In this document: piece after piece, positions 52,267-62,466 of the stretch | How the letters are laid out: every line of letters starts with the position of its first letter | How positions within the stretch are numbered: position 1 is the stretch's first letter | Source of the DNA: Paenibacillus vietnamensis | GTDB taxonomy: Bacteria > Bacillota > Bacilli > Paenibacillales > Paenibacillaceae | Length of the DNA stretch: 64,000 nt | Reading direction: 5' to 3' | NCBI RefSeq assembly: GCF_020169515.1 | Contig: NZ_JAHMHW010000003.1 | Coordinates: forward strand, 434,001-498,000 | The notes under the pieces: model-generated | The model's database searches: none | Seen by the model: the letters and a program-made list of their open reading frames with translations, nothing else | What the model was told of the DNA's origin: nothing | Made by a program: the position numbers and the translations under genes

Positions 52267-54486
52267 CTAAGTGGCGGACCCGCCGGCATTCCGGTACTGG
52301 ATCGGCGTTACCCCGTAACGCGTTTTAAATTTATTATGAAAATATTGGGAGTTACGGTAGCCGACAAGTCCCGATATTTCCACAACGGAAAGACTCTTGT
52401 CCTCCCTCAGCAAGCCGGCGGCTTTCTCCAGGCGTACGCGGGTCACGTATTCGGTAAACGTTTCGTTCATCACCGTACCGAACAAGGTCGAAATGTAAGT
52501 AGGCGCAAGCGAGGCGACCTCCGAAAGCTTATGAAGCGATAAATCCTCGTGAAGATTGTCATCGATAAACTTCTTTAATTTTAAAATAATTTCGGTATGG
52601 GCATGGTTGCCCGCTTCTTGGACATGCGCCGTAATGTTGGCCGACATCTCCCTAATCGCCTGAAGAGTATCTTCGAGCGTTTCTTTCTTGAACTCGTCGA
52701 ACAGGCTGGACGGCGGAATGATCTGCTGAAGCTCCAGCTCGATGACCACCTGGTACAATACCGTTACGAGCTGCAGCAGTCCGAGCTCGACGTTCTCCAG
52801 CTGGATGCCGCCTTCGGCTAATTCCTTCTGAAAGTCGTCGATAAAACGGCTCACGCCAACCTCATTTCCGGCTTTTAACGCATACTTGTAGTTGTCGAAC
52901 GAGAACAAGTGCGGCTTTACTTTATTAGAGGAGAGGCTGGAATACGCTATGATCGCATCCGATCCGTAGAAGAAGCGGTAACGGTAAGCATGTACGGCAT
53001 CCTGGTATGAAAAAGGGATTTCCCCGGCCGTGTGCACGAAGGAGCCGAAGGCCGCCCCGAACTTCAGCTCGCCTGCGGTCTGCTTCTTGATGGCATGCAT
53101 TTCCGTCAGCAGCGCTTGTTCCAGCGCTTCGGACGGCGCATCCGGCTCGCCGGCATAAATAATGGCCGCTTCCTGGGCATTCAAGCTCACGAAGCGGTAA
53201 TTGCCATATGCCTCAAGCTGCTCATAAGCCGCCTTAAAGGCATCGCTGCTGCTGCCTTCCAGCATTTGAATGCGGCAAACCATATACTGGCAGTTTTGCG
53301 GCAAATCGTTATCGTATTCCAGACCGATTCCGCCGCCTAACACGAGATTTTTTAATTCGTTTATTTTGGCTTTGGATTGCAGCGATTCGATTTTTCGGCC
53401 GAGTGTATCAAGCGTGCTGCCGATAATGGCATACTCGTTCCGGCTTTCGTTCGCGGAGCCGGGCTGGTAAAAGCCGCGAATGCTGGCAACTAACGCCTTC
53501 ATCGGGTCATAGACGCGCCTTGAGATCAAATAGGAAATCAGCAGCCCGATCAGCAGGACAAGCAGACAGCTGGCGAATATTTTTCCCTTCAGCTGCTCCG
53601 ATGAGGACACGAAGGAATTCATCGGCCGAATCATCGCGTATTTCCAATGATAGTCCGACGTTTGATCGGACAGGAAAGACAGCACGTACTTGTCCCGTTT
53701 GTTGTAATAGAGACTTTGAACCGCTTGGCCGCCGGATTTCATGCTTTTCACGACGGCATCCAGCTCGTCCTCATCGGCTGCGCCGGTATGGATGACCGGG
53801 CCGCCGGATTCGCTGAACACGTACAGCTTCTCCAATGGCGAGCTCATCGTGCTGGACACCATCTGATAAATATAGTCGATGCTTACATCGATATACATCG
53901 TTCCTTCGGCCAGCTTCGGCAGCGATCCGTACGGAAGCGCAATCGCATACGTCATCACTTTCTCGCCGTCCGCAAGCGTCCTGAATGTCCAACGGTTCGC
54001 TGCGTCGGCAAGCGATTTTTGAACAAACGGCGCGTCCGGGGAATTGTCCGGCTTCATATAAAACTGGCTGCTATCGACGATATAATTTCCTTTTTGGAAG
54101 TAGACCGAAATTTTGTAAACGCCTTCATTTGCGAGCTTGAAAATTTCCAGATCCTTGCGAAAAGCCGTAATTCTGCTTATATTTCCTTCCCACTTGCTGT
54201 CCAGCAAATAGTTAAGCATCGATTGGCTTTCGAGCGATAACGTCGACAAGGATTTGTTCCGGATGCTGTTCTCATATTTTTTCAGCAGCGTGTTTTCAAT
54301 ATAGTCGCGGGAAGTTATCAGACGCTGCCGGCTGTCCTTGGCGATTTCATCTACCATCAGCCGGTTAGCCTGCACATACAAATAACCGCCTACAAGCCCG
54401 ATAATGATTACGGCCAGCAGGGTGAAGGAGAGAATCAGATGAGTAAATAAAGTGCCTCCTATTTTTATTTTGCCGATTCGAATCAC
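52267..54486 (-). CDS. Membrane-bound AraC-family sensor-regulator (YesN-like)
   Basis: A 739-residue one-piece sensor. One membrane helix lies near residues 13-32, an extracytoplasmic sensor (Cache-like) covers about 35-290, and a second helix ('FASCLLVLLIGLLISYLISRRV') lies near 305-325. A cytoplasmic linker leads to the AraC DNA-binding domain at about 640-735 ('DLSLHKLSEVASLAPTYISTLFG' and 'VVEISGLVGYRNSQYFHNKFKTRYGVTPIQYR', shortened). Such proteins sense extracellular sugar or binding protein and activate the neighbouring lpl-type operon, here directly downstream. Confidence 0.9.
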   Translation of the reverse strand: MIRIGKIKIGGTLFTHLILSFTLLAVIIIGLVGGYLYVQANRLMVDEIAKDSRQRLITSRDYIENTLLKKYENSIRNKSLSTLSLESQSMLNYLLDSKWEGNISRITAFRKDLEIFKLANEGVYKISVYFQKGNYIVDSSQFYMKPDNSPDAPFVQKSLADAANRWTFRTLADGEKVMTYAIALPYGSLPKLAEGTMYIDVSIDYIYQMVSSTMSSPLEKLYVFSESGGPVIHTGAADEDELDAVVKSMKSGGQAVQSLYYNKRDKYVLSFLSDQTSDYHWKYAMIRPMNSFVSSSEQLKGKIFASCLLVLLIGLLISYLISRRVYDPMKALVASIRGFYQPGSANESRNEYAIIGSTLDTLGRKIESLQSKAKINELKNLVLGGGIGLEYDNDLPQNCQYMVCRIQMLEGSSSDAFKAAYEQLEAYGNYRFVSLNAQEAAIIYAGEPDAPSEALEQALLTEMHAIKKQTAGELKFGAAFGSFVHTAGEIPFSYQDAVHAYRYRFFYGSDAIIAYSSLSSNKVKPHLFSFDNYKYALKAGNEVGVSRFIDDFQKELAEGGIQLENVELGLLQLVTVLYQVVIELELQQIIPPSSLFDEFKKETLEDTLQAIREMSANITAHVQEAGNHAHTEIILKLKKFIDDNLHEDLSLHKLSEVASLAPTYISTLFGTVMNETFTEYVTRVRLEKAAGLLREDKSLSVVEISGLVGYRNSQYFHNKFKTRYGVTPIQYRNAGGSAT

Positions 54487-54619
54487 GACAATCCCCCTTT
54501 TTGCAAATGAATCTCTCAGCTGTATTTATGTAAATTAGTATACTTAACAATACTAAATTGCACAGATTATTTCTATTATAAAATCTTCAAATGAATAATA
54601 TCATAGAGCGAAAAACGAG

Positions 54620-54648
54620 AAAAACCGGCCTCGGAAGCCCGAAGCCGG
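54620..54648 (-). terminator. Intrinsic terminator after the large alginate-lyase-like gene
   Basis: On the minus strand a 10-bp stem (ccggcttcgg / ccgaggccgg) with a GCTT loop is followed by TTTTT. It lies about 65 bases after the stop at 54712. Confidence 0.9.
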
Positions 54649-54711
54649 CAATTTGCTGCTATTGCGAACATCTAATATTGAAGGGTGATTATTTACCTGC
54701 TTGACGTTATT

Positions 54712-57700
54712 TCAAATGCCCGGGGTTCCGCCGGCCAGCAGCGTTTCGTCGTGCAGCCTCTGTGCCCAGCGGCCGAGCGCCGCCGCCTGCTCGGCCGTGA
54801 ACCTTTTGCCGCTTAGGGCGTTCACTTCCCCGATATACGCCTGCAGCAGGTTGCGGGCTGCAGTTCCGTTTTGCTGCCCGGCTTTCGCCTCGGCAAGCTC
54901 CAGCTTCTGCTGCAGCGATTGAACAATCCCTTCCGAACCCGGATCGCCGGTCTCGGCCGCGAATGCTCCGGTCAGAGCGGACAAGCTGTCGAAGGTCGCA
55001 TGGACGCTGAACGAATGCTGGGCGGAACCGCGGTTTCCGGCCTCATCCTCCGCCTCCGCCGTCAAGCTGTGCTCGCCCGGCTCCAACGTATACGCCTTCG
55101 TGTCTGCTAGCGGCGCATCGCATGGCGATGAATCGACGCCGGATAAAGCATCGGCTGCATGGCATGTAACCGTAACCGTCTGATCGATCGTATACGACGC
55201 TTCCCCGGCTATTTCTACCTGAGGAGCGGTTCTATCGATCTTCACCTCCACGGACCTGGACGGCTCCACATTGCCCGCCGCATCCGTGCTCCAGTACACG
55301 ATCGTATGCGTCCCTTCCCCGGTCAACGTAACCGAGCCCCCGGTTTGCTGCTCTCCTTCATTAACCGTGAAATAGGTGGCCTCCACACCGGAGCTTTCAT
55401 CGGAGGCATGGAAGGTTACCACCGTATCCCCGGCGGCCCATCCCTGCGGCGCATCGTCCGTCGTAACCGGAGGCGTCACGTCCGCCGCTTTCACTTCGCC
55501 ATATAATCTTAATTCAGCCATATTCCCAAACCAGCTGCTTCCGTTATAAATGCGGATATAACGATACGGCTTCTTGCTGTTGACGGTTAAAGTTTGCCAA
55601 TCCATCGTCCTCCCCGCTGCCGCAGAAATCGTCGTCCAGCTTGCCTGGTCGTTGGAGCCTTGAACGACGGTGCCGTTTATCCGGGTAAAATAACCGTCCT
55701 GCCTGGAAAGCAGCTCCGCCTTTGAAAGAGTTGCCTGATAGCCTTCTTTAAACTCAAACGTAAGGTAGCCGCCGGACCCGCTTCCATTGACCCTGAAATC
55801 CGTAATCGTGCCGGCATTTCCATCAAACAACGCGCCTGCCGTCTTCAGGAGATCGGCCGGATTTCTTCCGCTGGAATCCTTGAGATCAGCGATTTCAAGC
55901 ACATTCGATAGCAGACCGTTCCGATCGGGAAGATAAAGCGACGAGCCGTCGGAGGTCGTTGTTTTCTCCGGTCCCGCGCTCCCGTCTTCCGTCTTGTAAT
56001 GGATGCTGAAGGTTACCGGACCCGGACTTGCATCGCTGCCGATGACGGCTTCGGCCTTCCAATTGATTTGGTCATCCGAGGAAGCCGCAGCTGTTTGTCC
56101 GTGAATGTTAACGCCGACGTCATGGATTTTTTCGGTTGCCTTGAAGACCAATTGGACCTTATTGCCGGGAACGATTCGTTTTTGGATGCTCTGCTCCGAG
56201 CCGATCGATACCGAATCAAGCTTGGACCGTATTTTCACATCGCCATACAAACGTAACTCGGCCATATTGCCGAACCAGTTGTTCCCGTTGGTAATCCGGA
56301 TATAACGGTAAGCAGCGGTGCTGTTAATCTTAAGCGTTTGCCAGTCCGCCGTAGATCCTGCCGCATTCGAGATCGTGGTCCAGGTTGCGTTGTCGTTGGA
56401 GCCTTGCACCACCGTCCCGTTAATTCTGCCGGAATAACTATCCTGCCTTGCAATGATCTCCACCCTCGACAGCAGGGCTTGTCCGCCTTCCTTAAAATCA
56501 AACGTAAGATACGCTCCGTACCCGCTGCCGTTTAAACGGAAATCCGTAACTGTGCCTAAATTGCCGTCAAATAAAGCTTTTGCGGTCGCCAGGAGATCGG
56601 CCGGGTTCCTTCCGCTGGAATCCGTCAGATTGGCGATTTCGAGCACATTGGATAGGAAGCCGGTCTGATCGGCAATAAACAAGGAAGACCCGTCGGTCGT
56701 AAAAATCGCATCCTCCGCCTGAGCGCCTGCTGCCGTCTTGTAGCTGATCCTGAATTTTACCGCGCCGGCTTGTACGTCCCGATTCGTCGTTAGCGCTGCC
56801 GTCCAGTTCTGATTGTCGGCTGTGGTAACGGCTGCCGCTTGCCCTTGAATATTCACACTTACATCCTGGATCGGTTCCGACGATTGGAAGGACAATTTGA
56901 TCGTGTCGCCCGGAACGATCCGGTTTTTCAGGCTTTGCTCCGAGCCGACGGATACGGACTCCAGCTTGTTCACCGTCTCGTGGCGCCGGCCGAAAATTCT
57001 AAATTCCGCGGCTTCCAGCATCGTGCTCGACGGCTCGATCATCTGCATTTTCAAAAACCGGAATGGCTGCTGCTCGAGCGAATCTTCTACTTCAAGCCTT
57101 TGCATATCCTCCGTTACCGTCGTTAAGCCGGGCGTCAGCCGGATCCAATGCTCCTTATCGTTGGAGCCGAAGATGGCAACGCCGCCGATCCGTTCGGGAA
57201 AGCTGGCTCTTACCTGCAGCTCGAAGGCGGTTGCCGATAGTTTGTAATCGGGACCAAAATCCATGTAATGAGTCCGGTCCTGAGCCGTATAGTACCCAAC
57301 AAAACTATCATTCGTATGGTCCAGAAGGTTCGGGACGGCATTACCGAACGTAGAGCTGACAAACATATTCGTAAAATCAACGCTTCCGTCCTTCAAGAGC
57401 GGCGTCAGTACTTGAAGGCTCTGCACCGCAGCGTTCAAGGCGAACAGCTTCTGGTAAAACACCTCGTCGGAAGCGCTTGCGATATGACTCTCCGCGTCGA
57501 TAAACGAATCGTTATAATGCGCAAGTGTGGAGGACACATAAAGAGTACCGGCATCATAAGGCGCAATGACCGCATCGATGGCCGATTGCCGGTCACCCGC
57601 AACAACAATCGTAACATCTCTGGTCGTCACCGAAGTGCCGTCCGATGCGCTTATGACAAAGGAATAGGTTCCGGCTTGCGCAGGATGCCACGAAAAAGCT

Positions 57701-59664
57701 CCTGTGGTCACGTCAAACGCCGCACCCGCAGGCAAATGATCCGCCTGGTAGGCCACGACATCCGCCGCGCCTGCATCCGTCGCGCCGAAATCATAGCGGA
57801 TATCGGCCGTACTTCCGGTATAAGTGAACAGCTGCAGCGGAGCTTTTCCTTGCGTAAATACCGGCGGCGTCAGCTGTGCTCCGGCTTTTAAATGAATATG
57901 GTCCAACTCGACCGTCGTACCGGCTCCCTTGACGGTCATATAAACGAGGTCTCCGAGCCCTTGGAACGGATTAAACGCATAACTTACATATTTCCACTGG
58001 CCCTTCGTATCCGGCAGGGTTACGGAATCGCCGAACACTTCCAGCTTCGCCGTGCCGTCCGTCCGGATCTTGAACGCAATCGTCCTCTCTCCGCTAGCGG
58101 AGCCGACAAGCGCAATCCTGCTTCCCTCTTCCGTTGCCGTCAATTGAACGAAAGCCGTGCCGCCTTCTTGCCTGGTTGACGAAACACCGTTAAGGCTCGT
58201 ATACCGGTCTTCTACTTCTCTCAAGTCGGGACTCGAGATCGCCTTCGGAATATACCGCGTTCCCTCCGCTTCCGCTTCTTTCGGAATATAGAGCCAATAA
58301 TCCCCCCCGCCGTCCGGCGATTCCCAGTAGAACGGCAGTCTCTTCTCGAACATCTCGGTGAAATACGGAGCTTCCGTCTCCATATCGATTCCTGCCGTAT
58401 ATTTATAGTAATAATAAAGATCGTATACATTGCCGCCGATTCTGCCCCGGTAACCGCCGGCCAGCTGCTTGTACACGATGGTCGGATTTCCATCGATGTC
58501 CGTATGCGCAGCAACCGGAATCCACGGCGTATCGTAGCCAAGCATGTACCGGGCAAAATAGTCGGACGCCTTCAGGATGCGATTATCGAGAAATTCATAG
58601 GGACCGACCGCATCCGGTGCCGTCGAGGCCGTACCGTCCACAGGATCGACTTTCGTTCCCTGGGCAAGCAAAAGGCGCGACAAAATCTCCGCATTCGTTA
58701 CATCCCCGGCGCCATGCGCCTGGTCCCTGCCCATCTCGACATGCTGAACGACCGAAGGCTCTACCTTCTCCCCTGTTAATATATTTGTATCCACCAGCCG
58801 GAACAATGCTTTGATGGCGCCGTTTTGTCCCTGATCGACGGCGGTCTTGTTAACGGTAAACCACTCGACTCTCTCGTTATACCTGTCCCTGTTGCCGGTA
58901 AAAATATAACCCGAAACGGCTCCTAGCAGCGAATACAGATGCTGGTTCATAAAGCGGTCATTCGTGTGCTGGAACGTTTCGATAACCGGAATGATCAGAT
59001 GATTCGTGAAATCGTCCGTATCCTGCTCCGTCCACTTCAGTTCTTCGGTTTGCGTGCCCGTATACCTCAAAATTTCCGCAGCGGTTACCATCCGGTTAAG
59101 CGGAATTCCCGTGTGTATATGCGCATCTGTGAAATACGCGTATTTCGCCGGATCCATCTGCGACCAGATCCGGATAATGCGCAACGCATTTGACCGGTAA
59201 ACCTCATCGCCCGTTATGACATACATAAGAGCTTGCGTGTACGACTTCAAGCCGTCGGCTATAAACCTTGAATTAAAGCCCTGGCTGTTAAAAGCGTCGC
59301 TGGCCGGTTTCGTCGGATCCGCCCCGTTCTGATTGCTGGACGTGACGGTTTTGGATGCCGCCGGTGATTGCTGCATTTGATTAAAATAAGTCACCCAAGG
59401 CTCTTTTTGCGCCCGCACCTGCTCTCTCACATTTTCAAGAATATCCTTCGTAAGACCGACGCCCGGATGCTTGAATCCGCTTTCATCAATCACCTCATAA
59501 ATGACCGGCTGGACCTCTCCGATAACCGGCTGCTCCGCCGTTTCTTCTGCTGCACTTGCCGCGGGCAGCGGCAGCATGGCTGCGAGCAAACTAATGGAAA
59601 CAACGATGGACAATAAACGCCGCCTGAACCTGATGCCAACATAAAATCCTTCCCGAAGCTTCAA
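54712..59664 (-). CDS. Large secreted multidomain alginate-lyase-like protein
   Basis: A 1650-residue secreted protein. The start is TTG 59664 with GGGGGAGGA six bases upstream. Residues 1-39 are a signal peptide (basic, hydrophobic core, AASAAEE). Residues about 60-470 resemble the (alpha/alpha) alginate lyase family ('HPGVGLTKDILENVREQV', 'RFMNQHLYSLLGAVSGYIF', 'RDQAHGAGDVTNAEILSRLL'). A beta-sandwich, an Ig-like (He_PIG) domain and discoidin-like modules follow. A block of about 210 residues beginning 'SVSVGSEQSLKNRIVPGD' is duplicated ('SVSIGSEQSIQKRIVPGN'). An OmpL47-like beta domain ('FHASDESSGVEATYF') and a C-terminal FIMAH-like helical domain complete it. It probably acts on plant or algal uronate polymers. 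Confidence 0.82.
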   Translation of the reverse strand: MKLREGFYVGIRFRRRLLSIVVSISLLAAMLPLPAASAAEETAEQPVIGEVQPVIYEVIDESGFKHPGVGLTKDILENVREQVRAQKEPWVTYFNQMQQSPAASKTVTSSNQNGADPTKPASDAFNSQGFNSRFIADGLKSYTQALMYVITGDEVYRSNALRIIRIWSQMDPAKYAYFTDAHIHTGIPLNRMVTAAEILRYTGTQTEELKWTEQDTDDFTNHLIIPVIETFQHTNDRFMNQHLYSLLGAVSGYIFTGNRDRYNERVEWFTVNKTAVDQGQNGAIKALFRLVDTNILTGEKVEPSVVQHVEMGRDQAHGAGDVTNAEILSRLLLAQGTKVDPVDGTASTAPDAVGPYEFLDNRILKASDYFARYMLGYDTPWIPVAAHTDIDGNPTIVYKQLAGGYRGRIGGNVYDLYYYYKYTAGIDMETEAPYFTEMFEKRLPFYWESPDGGGDYWLYIPKEAEAEGTRYIPKAISSPDLREVEDRYTSLNGVSSTRQEGGTAFVQLTATEEGSRIALVGSASGERTIAFKIRTDGTAKLEVFGDSVTLPDTKGQWKYVSYAFNPFQGLGDLVYMTVKGAGTTVELDHIHLKAGAQLTPPVFTQGKAPLQLFTYTGSTADIRYDFGATDAGAADVVAYQADHLPAGAAFDVTTGAFSWHPAQAGTYSFVISASDGTSVTTRDVTIVVAGDRQSAIDAVIAPYDAGTLYVSSTLAHYNDSFIDAESHIASASDEVFYQKLFALNAAVQSLQVLTPLLKDGSVDFTNMFVSSTFGNAVPNLLDHTNDSFVGYYTAQDRTHYMDFGPDYKLSATAFELQVRASFPERIGGVAIFGSNDKEHWIRLTPGLTTVTEDMQRLEVEDSLEQQPFRFLKMQMIEPSSTMLEAAEFRIFGRRHETVNKLESVSVGSEQSLKNRIVPGDTIKLSFQSSEPIQDVSVNIQGQAAAVTTADNQNWTAALTTNRDVQAGAVKFRISYKTAAGAQAEDAIFTTDGSSLFIADQTGFLSNVLEIANLTDSSGRNPADLLATAKALFDGNLGTVTDFRLNGSGYGAYLTFDFKEGGQALLSRVEIIARQDSYSGRINGTVVQGSNDNATWTTISNAAGSTADWQTLKINSTAAYRYIRITNGNNWFGNMAELRLYGDVKIRSKLDSVSIGSEQSIQKRIVPGNKVQLVFKATEKIHDVGVNIHGQTAAASSDDQINWKAEAVIGSDASPGPVTFSIHYKTEDGSAGPEKTTTSDGSSLYLPDRNGLLSNVLEIADLKDSSGRNPADLLKTAGALFDGNAGTITDFRVNGSGSGGYLTFEFKEGYQATLSKAELLSRQDGYFTRINGTVVQGSNDQASWTTISAAAGRTMDWQTLTVNSKKPYRYIRIYNGSSWFGNMAELRLYGEVKAADVTPPVTTDDAPQGWAAGDTVVTFHASDESSGVEATYFTVNEGEQQTGGSVTLTGEGTHTIVYWSTDAAGNVEPSRSVEVKIDRTAPQVEIAGEASYTIDQTVTVTCHAADALSGVDSSPCDAPLADTKAYTLEPGEHSLTAEAEDEAGNRGSAQHSFSVHATFDSLSALTGAFAAETGDPGSEGIVQSLQQKLELAEAKAGQQNGTAARNLLQAYIGEVNALSGKRFTAEQAAALGRWAQRLHDETLLAGGTPGI

Positions 59665-59718
59665 ATGTAATCCTCCCCCTTAATCATCAGCGTATTTGCA
59701 AAATCTACGTTAACAGCC

Positions 59719-59732
59719 TGAAACCGCTTTAT
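59719..59732. promoter_or_regulatory. Candidate cre upstream of the alginate-lyase-like gene
   Basis: TGAAACCGCTTTAT matches the CcpA operator consensus TGWAANCGNTNWCA except for the last two bases and lies 55 bases before the TTG start. Confidence 0.5.
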
Positions 59733-59770
59733 CCATTCTAAATATTTATAATGAAACATATTGCACACGA

Positions 59771-59822
59771 CAAAAAGAAAGAAGGTATCCCCCGCCGTAT
59801 CTCTGGCTTTGGGGACACCTTC
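59771..59822 (-). terminator. Intrinsic terminator after the GH51 gene
   Basis: On the minus strand arms aaggtgtcccc and ggggataccTT enclose a 18-base loop and are followed by a pyrimidine run (CTTTCTTTTT). It separates the GH51 gene from the large secreted protein gene. Confidence 0.8.
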
Positions 59823-59841
59823 CTATTTTGCCTGGCCTTCG

Positions 59842-62238
59842 TTATTGCTGCCCGCCCTTAATTCTGAACACCGTTACCGAACGCTCGGGAAACTCATAAC
59901 CGAACCGGCCGCCTTCCACCGCAAGGGACGACTGCTTCGGCTTGATTTTCTCCGGCGCTTCAAAGCTGTTCTCCTCTTCCGGCGCATAACCCGACAGCTC
60001 GAACACGTCGGCTACTGCAGTCCGATTCGGGAAATTCTCAAGAGCAATGTCCGCGTTAACGGTGCTTGCCTGCACGTTGACGACCTTCACAATCACATCT
60101 CCCGTCGAGTGCTCCGTGCTGGCCGAATAATACAGCGGCTCAAGAACCGGCAGCTTGTCCTCCGACTCGTTTTGCAGCTCCCCGTTGATGAACGTCCGGA
60201 TCCGTCTTCCCGACACCTCCAAAGCGAGCTCGTACTCCGTTTCGGCTTCGGCGGTGAACAGGCTTTGAGTCAGAGCCGAGGCTCTTCCGTCCACGGAGGA
60301 GAAAAGAATCGTATCCTGGTTCTGCCATCCGCCGGCTTCCCACTTGAGGTGATTTTTCTCGTCCTTCTTGCCGAAGCCGATTCCGAAGCCTTTTGGCCCG
60401 CCGGTTTTCACCGCTCTCGCGTACAGCGTATAGCTGCCCCAATCCGTTCCGCAAAGCTCATGCGACGAGACGGCCTTGCCTGCCGCACGGTTTTCCCGCG
60501 TATCGGACAGCTCTACGACCAAGCCGTCAAACGGTTTGCTTTCCCCGGTAACGTTATTGACTAACCGGATATCCGAGTAGCGGACGGAGTTAAAATCGGC
60601 ATGCAGCACAATCGTTCCGGTAATCGGCGGCTCGGCCGATTCGGCTTCCGGCTTGGCAAATCCTTCTCCTTCGATCCCCAGCAGCTGATCGCCCTGATGA
60701 TGCATGAACAGCTGCTGCACGTAATAGTTCGCCGTTCCGAACACCTCGTGGTTGTTGAACCAGATCATATCCGGCTTCCAGTTGACGTAATCGACGTTGC
60801 ACAGCATCGGCGCGTAGCAGGCTAAACCTACCGCATGCGCATTTTTCTCCAGACCCGTCATAAAAGCCGCTTCGGCGAGCGCATTGTAATACGTATTGCC
60901 CCATGACGCGTATTCGCCCAAAAACACCTTCGGCTCATCCGCTTTGAACCGGTCGTACCGGCCGCAGTTGGCCAGGAACCATTCCGGCGACATATAGTAA
61001 TGCTCATCCACCAGATCGGATCCGTTTTCTCTGGCCGATTTCCAGCCGCGCTCGTACTCGCCTCCGGCCGCGAACGGTCCGCTGGAATTGATGATTTTCA
61101 TATCCGGGTACAATTCCTTGATCGCGCGGTGGAAGTAGTCATACCGTTCGAAAAACGGCTCGCCCACCTCTTCGTTGCCGATCCCGATATACTCGAGCCC
61201 GAACGGCTCGGGATGGCCCAGCTCCGCCCGGATTCCGCCCCACTTCGTCGAGGCGTCGCCCCGCGCGAACTCGATCAGGTCAAGGGCATCGTCGATCCAC
61301 GGCTGAAGCTCCTCGATCGGCACGATCCGTTTGTGATGCGGGTCGTAGCCCGCAGGCAAAATCGGAATCGGCTTTGCTCCGATATCTTCGCAGTAAAGGA
61401 AATATTCGTAATAGCCAAGGCCAAGCGTCTGGTTGTAGCTCCAATTGTTCCGTCTTGCCGGTCTTTGCTCAAGCGGCCCGATCGTATTTTTCCAGCGGTA
61501 CATCGAGTTCCGGTCGTCGGCATTAAGCGAGCCGTCATGGATCAGGCAGCCGCCCGGAAAGCGCATGAACTTCGGCTTCAGCTCCGCAATCAGCTCCGCG
61601 ATGTCCTTGCGCAGGCCGTTCTTCCGGTTACGGTACGTTTCCGCCGGGAAGAGCGATATCAAATCCAGATAAAGCTTGCCTTGCCCTTTGGTCAAGACCG
61701 TCAGCCTGCCGCTGAAATCCGTGGCATCCGATACGATGACGGCCTCGTACTTCGTCCATTCTCCGGAAGCTACCGCAATTTCCGCTTGACCGTGTACCTT
61801 GCCGTCTGTGCTTTCGACCGCAATGCGGACCGGCTCTTCAAAGGAGGAGTCCCGCTTCGCGAACATGGAGAACGCGTAAGCATGACCCTGCCGGACGGGA
61901 ATGCCGGAGTTGAAGCCCAAATTCATGAGGCCGACTCCGTCGCCTTCCTCCAAAATCTCGATAACCGCATAATGGCTGTTGCGCTTGCTCAGAGGATGGC
62001 TGTCTTCTACCGTCAATTCGGCCCGGCCATGCCCCCGCTCCACCTTCTCCCATGCCGTCAAAGCATGATAATCGTGACGGTCGATCGGATCGAATTCAAA
62101 GGAACGGTTTTGCACGAGCTCCGCATAAAGCCCGCCGTCCGCCGCATGGTTCAAGTCCTCGAAAAAAATGCCGAACAAATCGCCCAGCTCCGCTCCGCGC
62201 TCCTGCGTATATACCTTTAGCGTACCTTTTTGAGCCAT
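59842..62238 (-). CDS. Alpha-L-arabinofuranosidase, GH51 family
   Basis: A 798-residue enzyme. It starts 'DLFGIFFEDLNHAADGGLYAELVQNRSFEFD' (family block, shortened), has a carbohydrate-binding-like insert at about 80-200, and the (beta/alpha)8 core with 'MRFPGGCLIHDG', the acid/base Glu in 'EYIGIGNEEVGEPFF' and the nucleophile Glu in 'PKVFLGEYASWGNTY'. The C-terminus has a beta-sandwich with 'AENFPNRTAVADVFELSG'-type sequence typical of GH51. There is no signal peptide, so it cleaves imported arabino-oligosaccharides in the cytoplasm. It lies downstream of a second lpl-type importer. Confidence 0.92.
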   Translation of the reverse strand: MAQKGTLKVYTQERGAELGDLFGIFFEDLNHAADGGLYAELVQNRSFEFDPIDRHDYHALTAWEKVERGHGRAELTVEDSHPLSKRNSHYAVIEILEEGDGVGLMNLGFNSGIPVRQGHAYAFSMFAKRDSSFEEPVRIAVESTDGKVHGQAEIAVASGEWTKYEAVIVSDATDFSGRLTVLTKGQGKLYLDLISLFPAETYRNRKNGLRKDIAELIAELKPKFMRFPGGCLIHDGSLNADDRNSMYRWKNTIGPLEQRPARRNNWSYNQTLGLGYYEYFLYCEDIGAKPIPILPAGYDPHHKRIVPIEELQPWIDDALDLIEFARGDASTKWGGIRAELGHPEPFGLEYIGIGNEEVGEPFFERYDYFHRAIKELYPDMKIINSSGPFAAGGEYERGWKSARENGSDLVDEHYYMSPEWFLANCGRYDRFKADEPKVFLGEYASWGNTYYNALAEAAFMTGLEKNAHAVGLACYAPMLCNVDYVNWKPDMIWFNNHEVFGTANYYVQQLFMHHQGDQLLGIEGEGFAKPEAESAEPPITGTIVLHADFNSVRYSDIRLVNNVTGESKPFDGLVVELSDTRENRAAGKAVSSHELCGTDWGSYTLYARAVKTGGPKGFGIGFGKKDEKNHLKWEAGGWQNQDTILFSSVDGRASALTQSLFTAEAETEYELALEVSGRRIRTFINGELQNESEDKLPVLEPLYYSASTEHSTGDVIVKVVNVQASTVNADIALENFPNRTAVADVFELSGYAPEEENSFEAPEKIKPKQSSLAVEGGRFGYEFPERSVTVFRIKGGQQ

Positions 62239-62419
62239 CGCTATTTGTCTCCTTCACTCTTATAATGATGGAAATGTTCAATCACTTAAATAAACAAATA
62301 TATTAATCAACACGTAAAATAATTAATCCACACTTATAATAGTTGATCTAAAGCCTGATTGCAATTGTAAATCTATATGTTTTTCCCGATCGCAAAAAAA
62401 TGAACCTTCCCCTTCAAGA

Positions 62420-62465
62420 CAAAGAATCTTCCCCGGCCGACGGCGGCCTGCAGGAAGATTCTTTG
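62420..62465 (-). terminator. Intrinsic terminator after the second importer operon
   Basis: A 12-bp stem (aaagaatcttcc / ggaagattcttt) with a GC-rich, self-complementary loop lies just after the stop at 62467. The T run on the minus strand is short (TTTGTCTT). Confidence 0.7.
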
Positions 62466-62466
62466 A

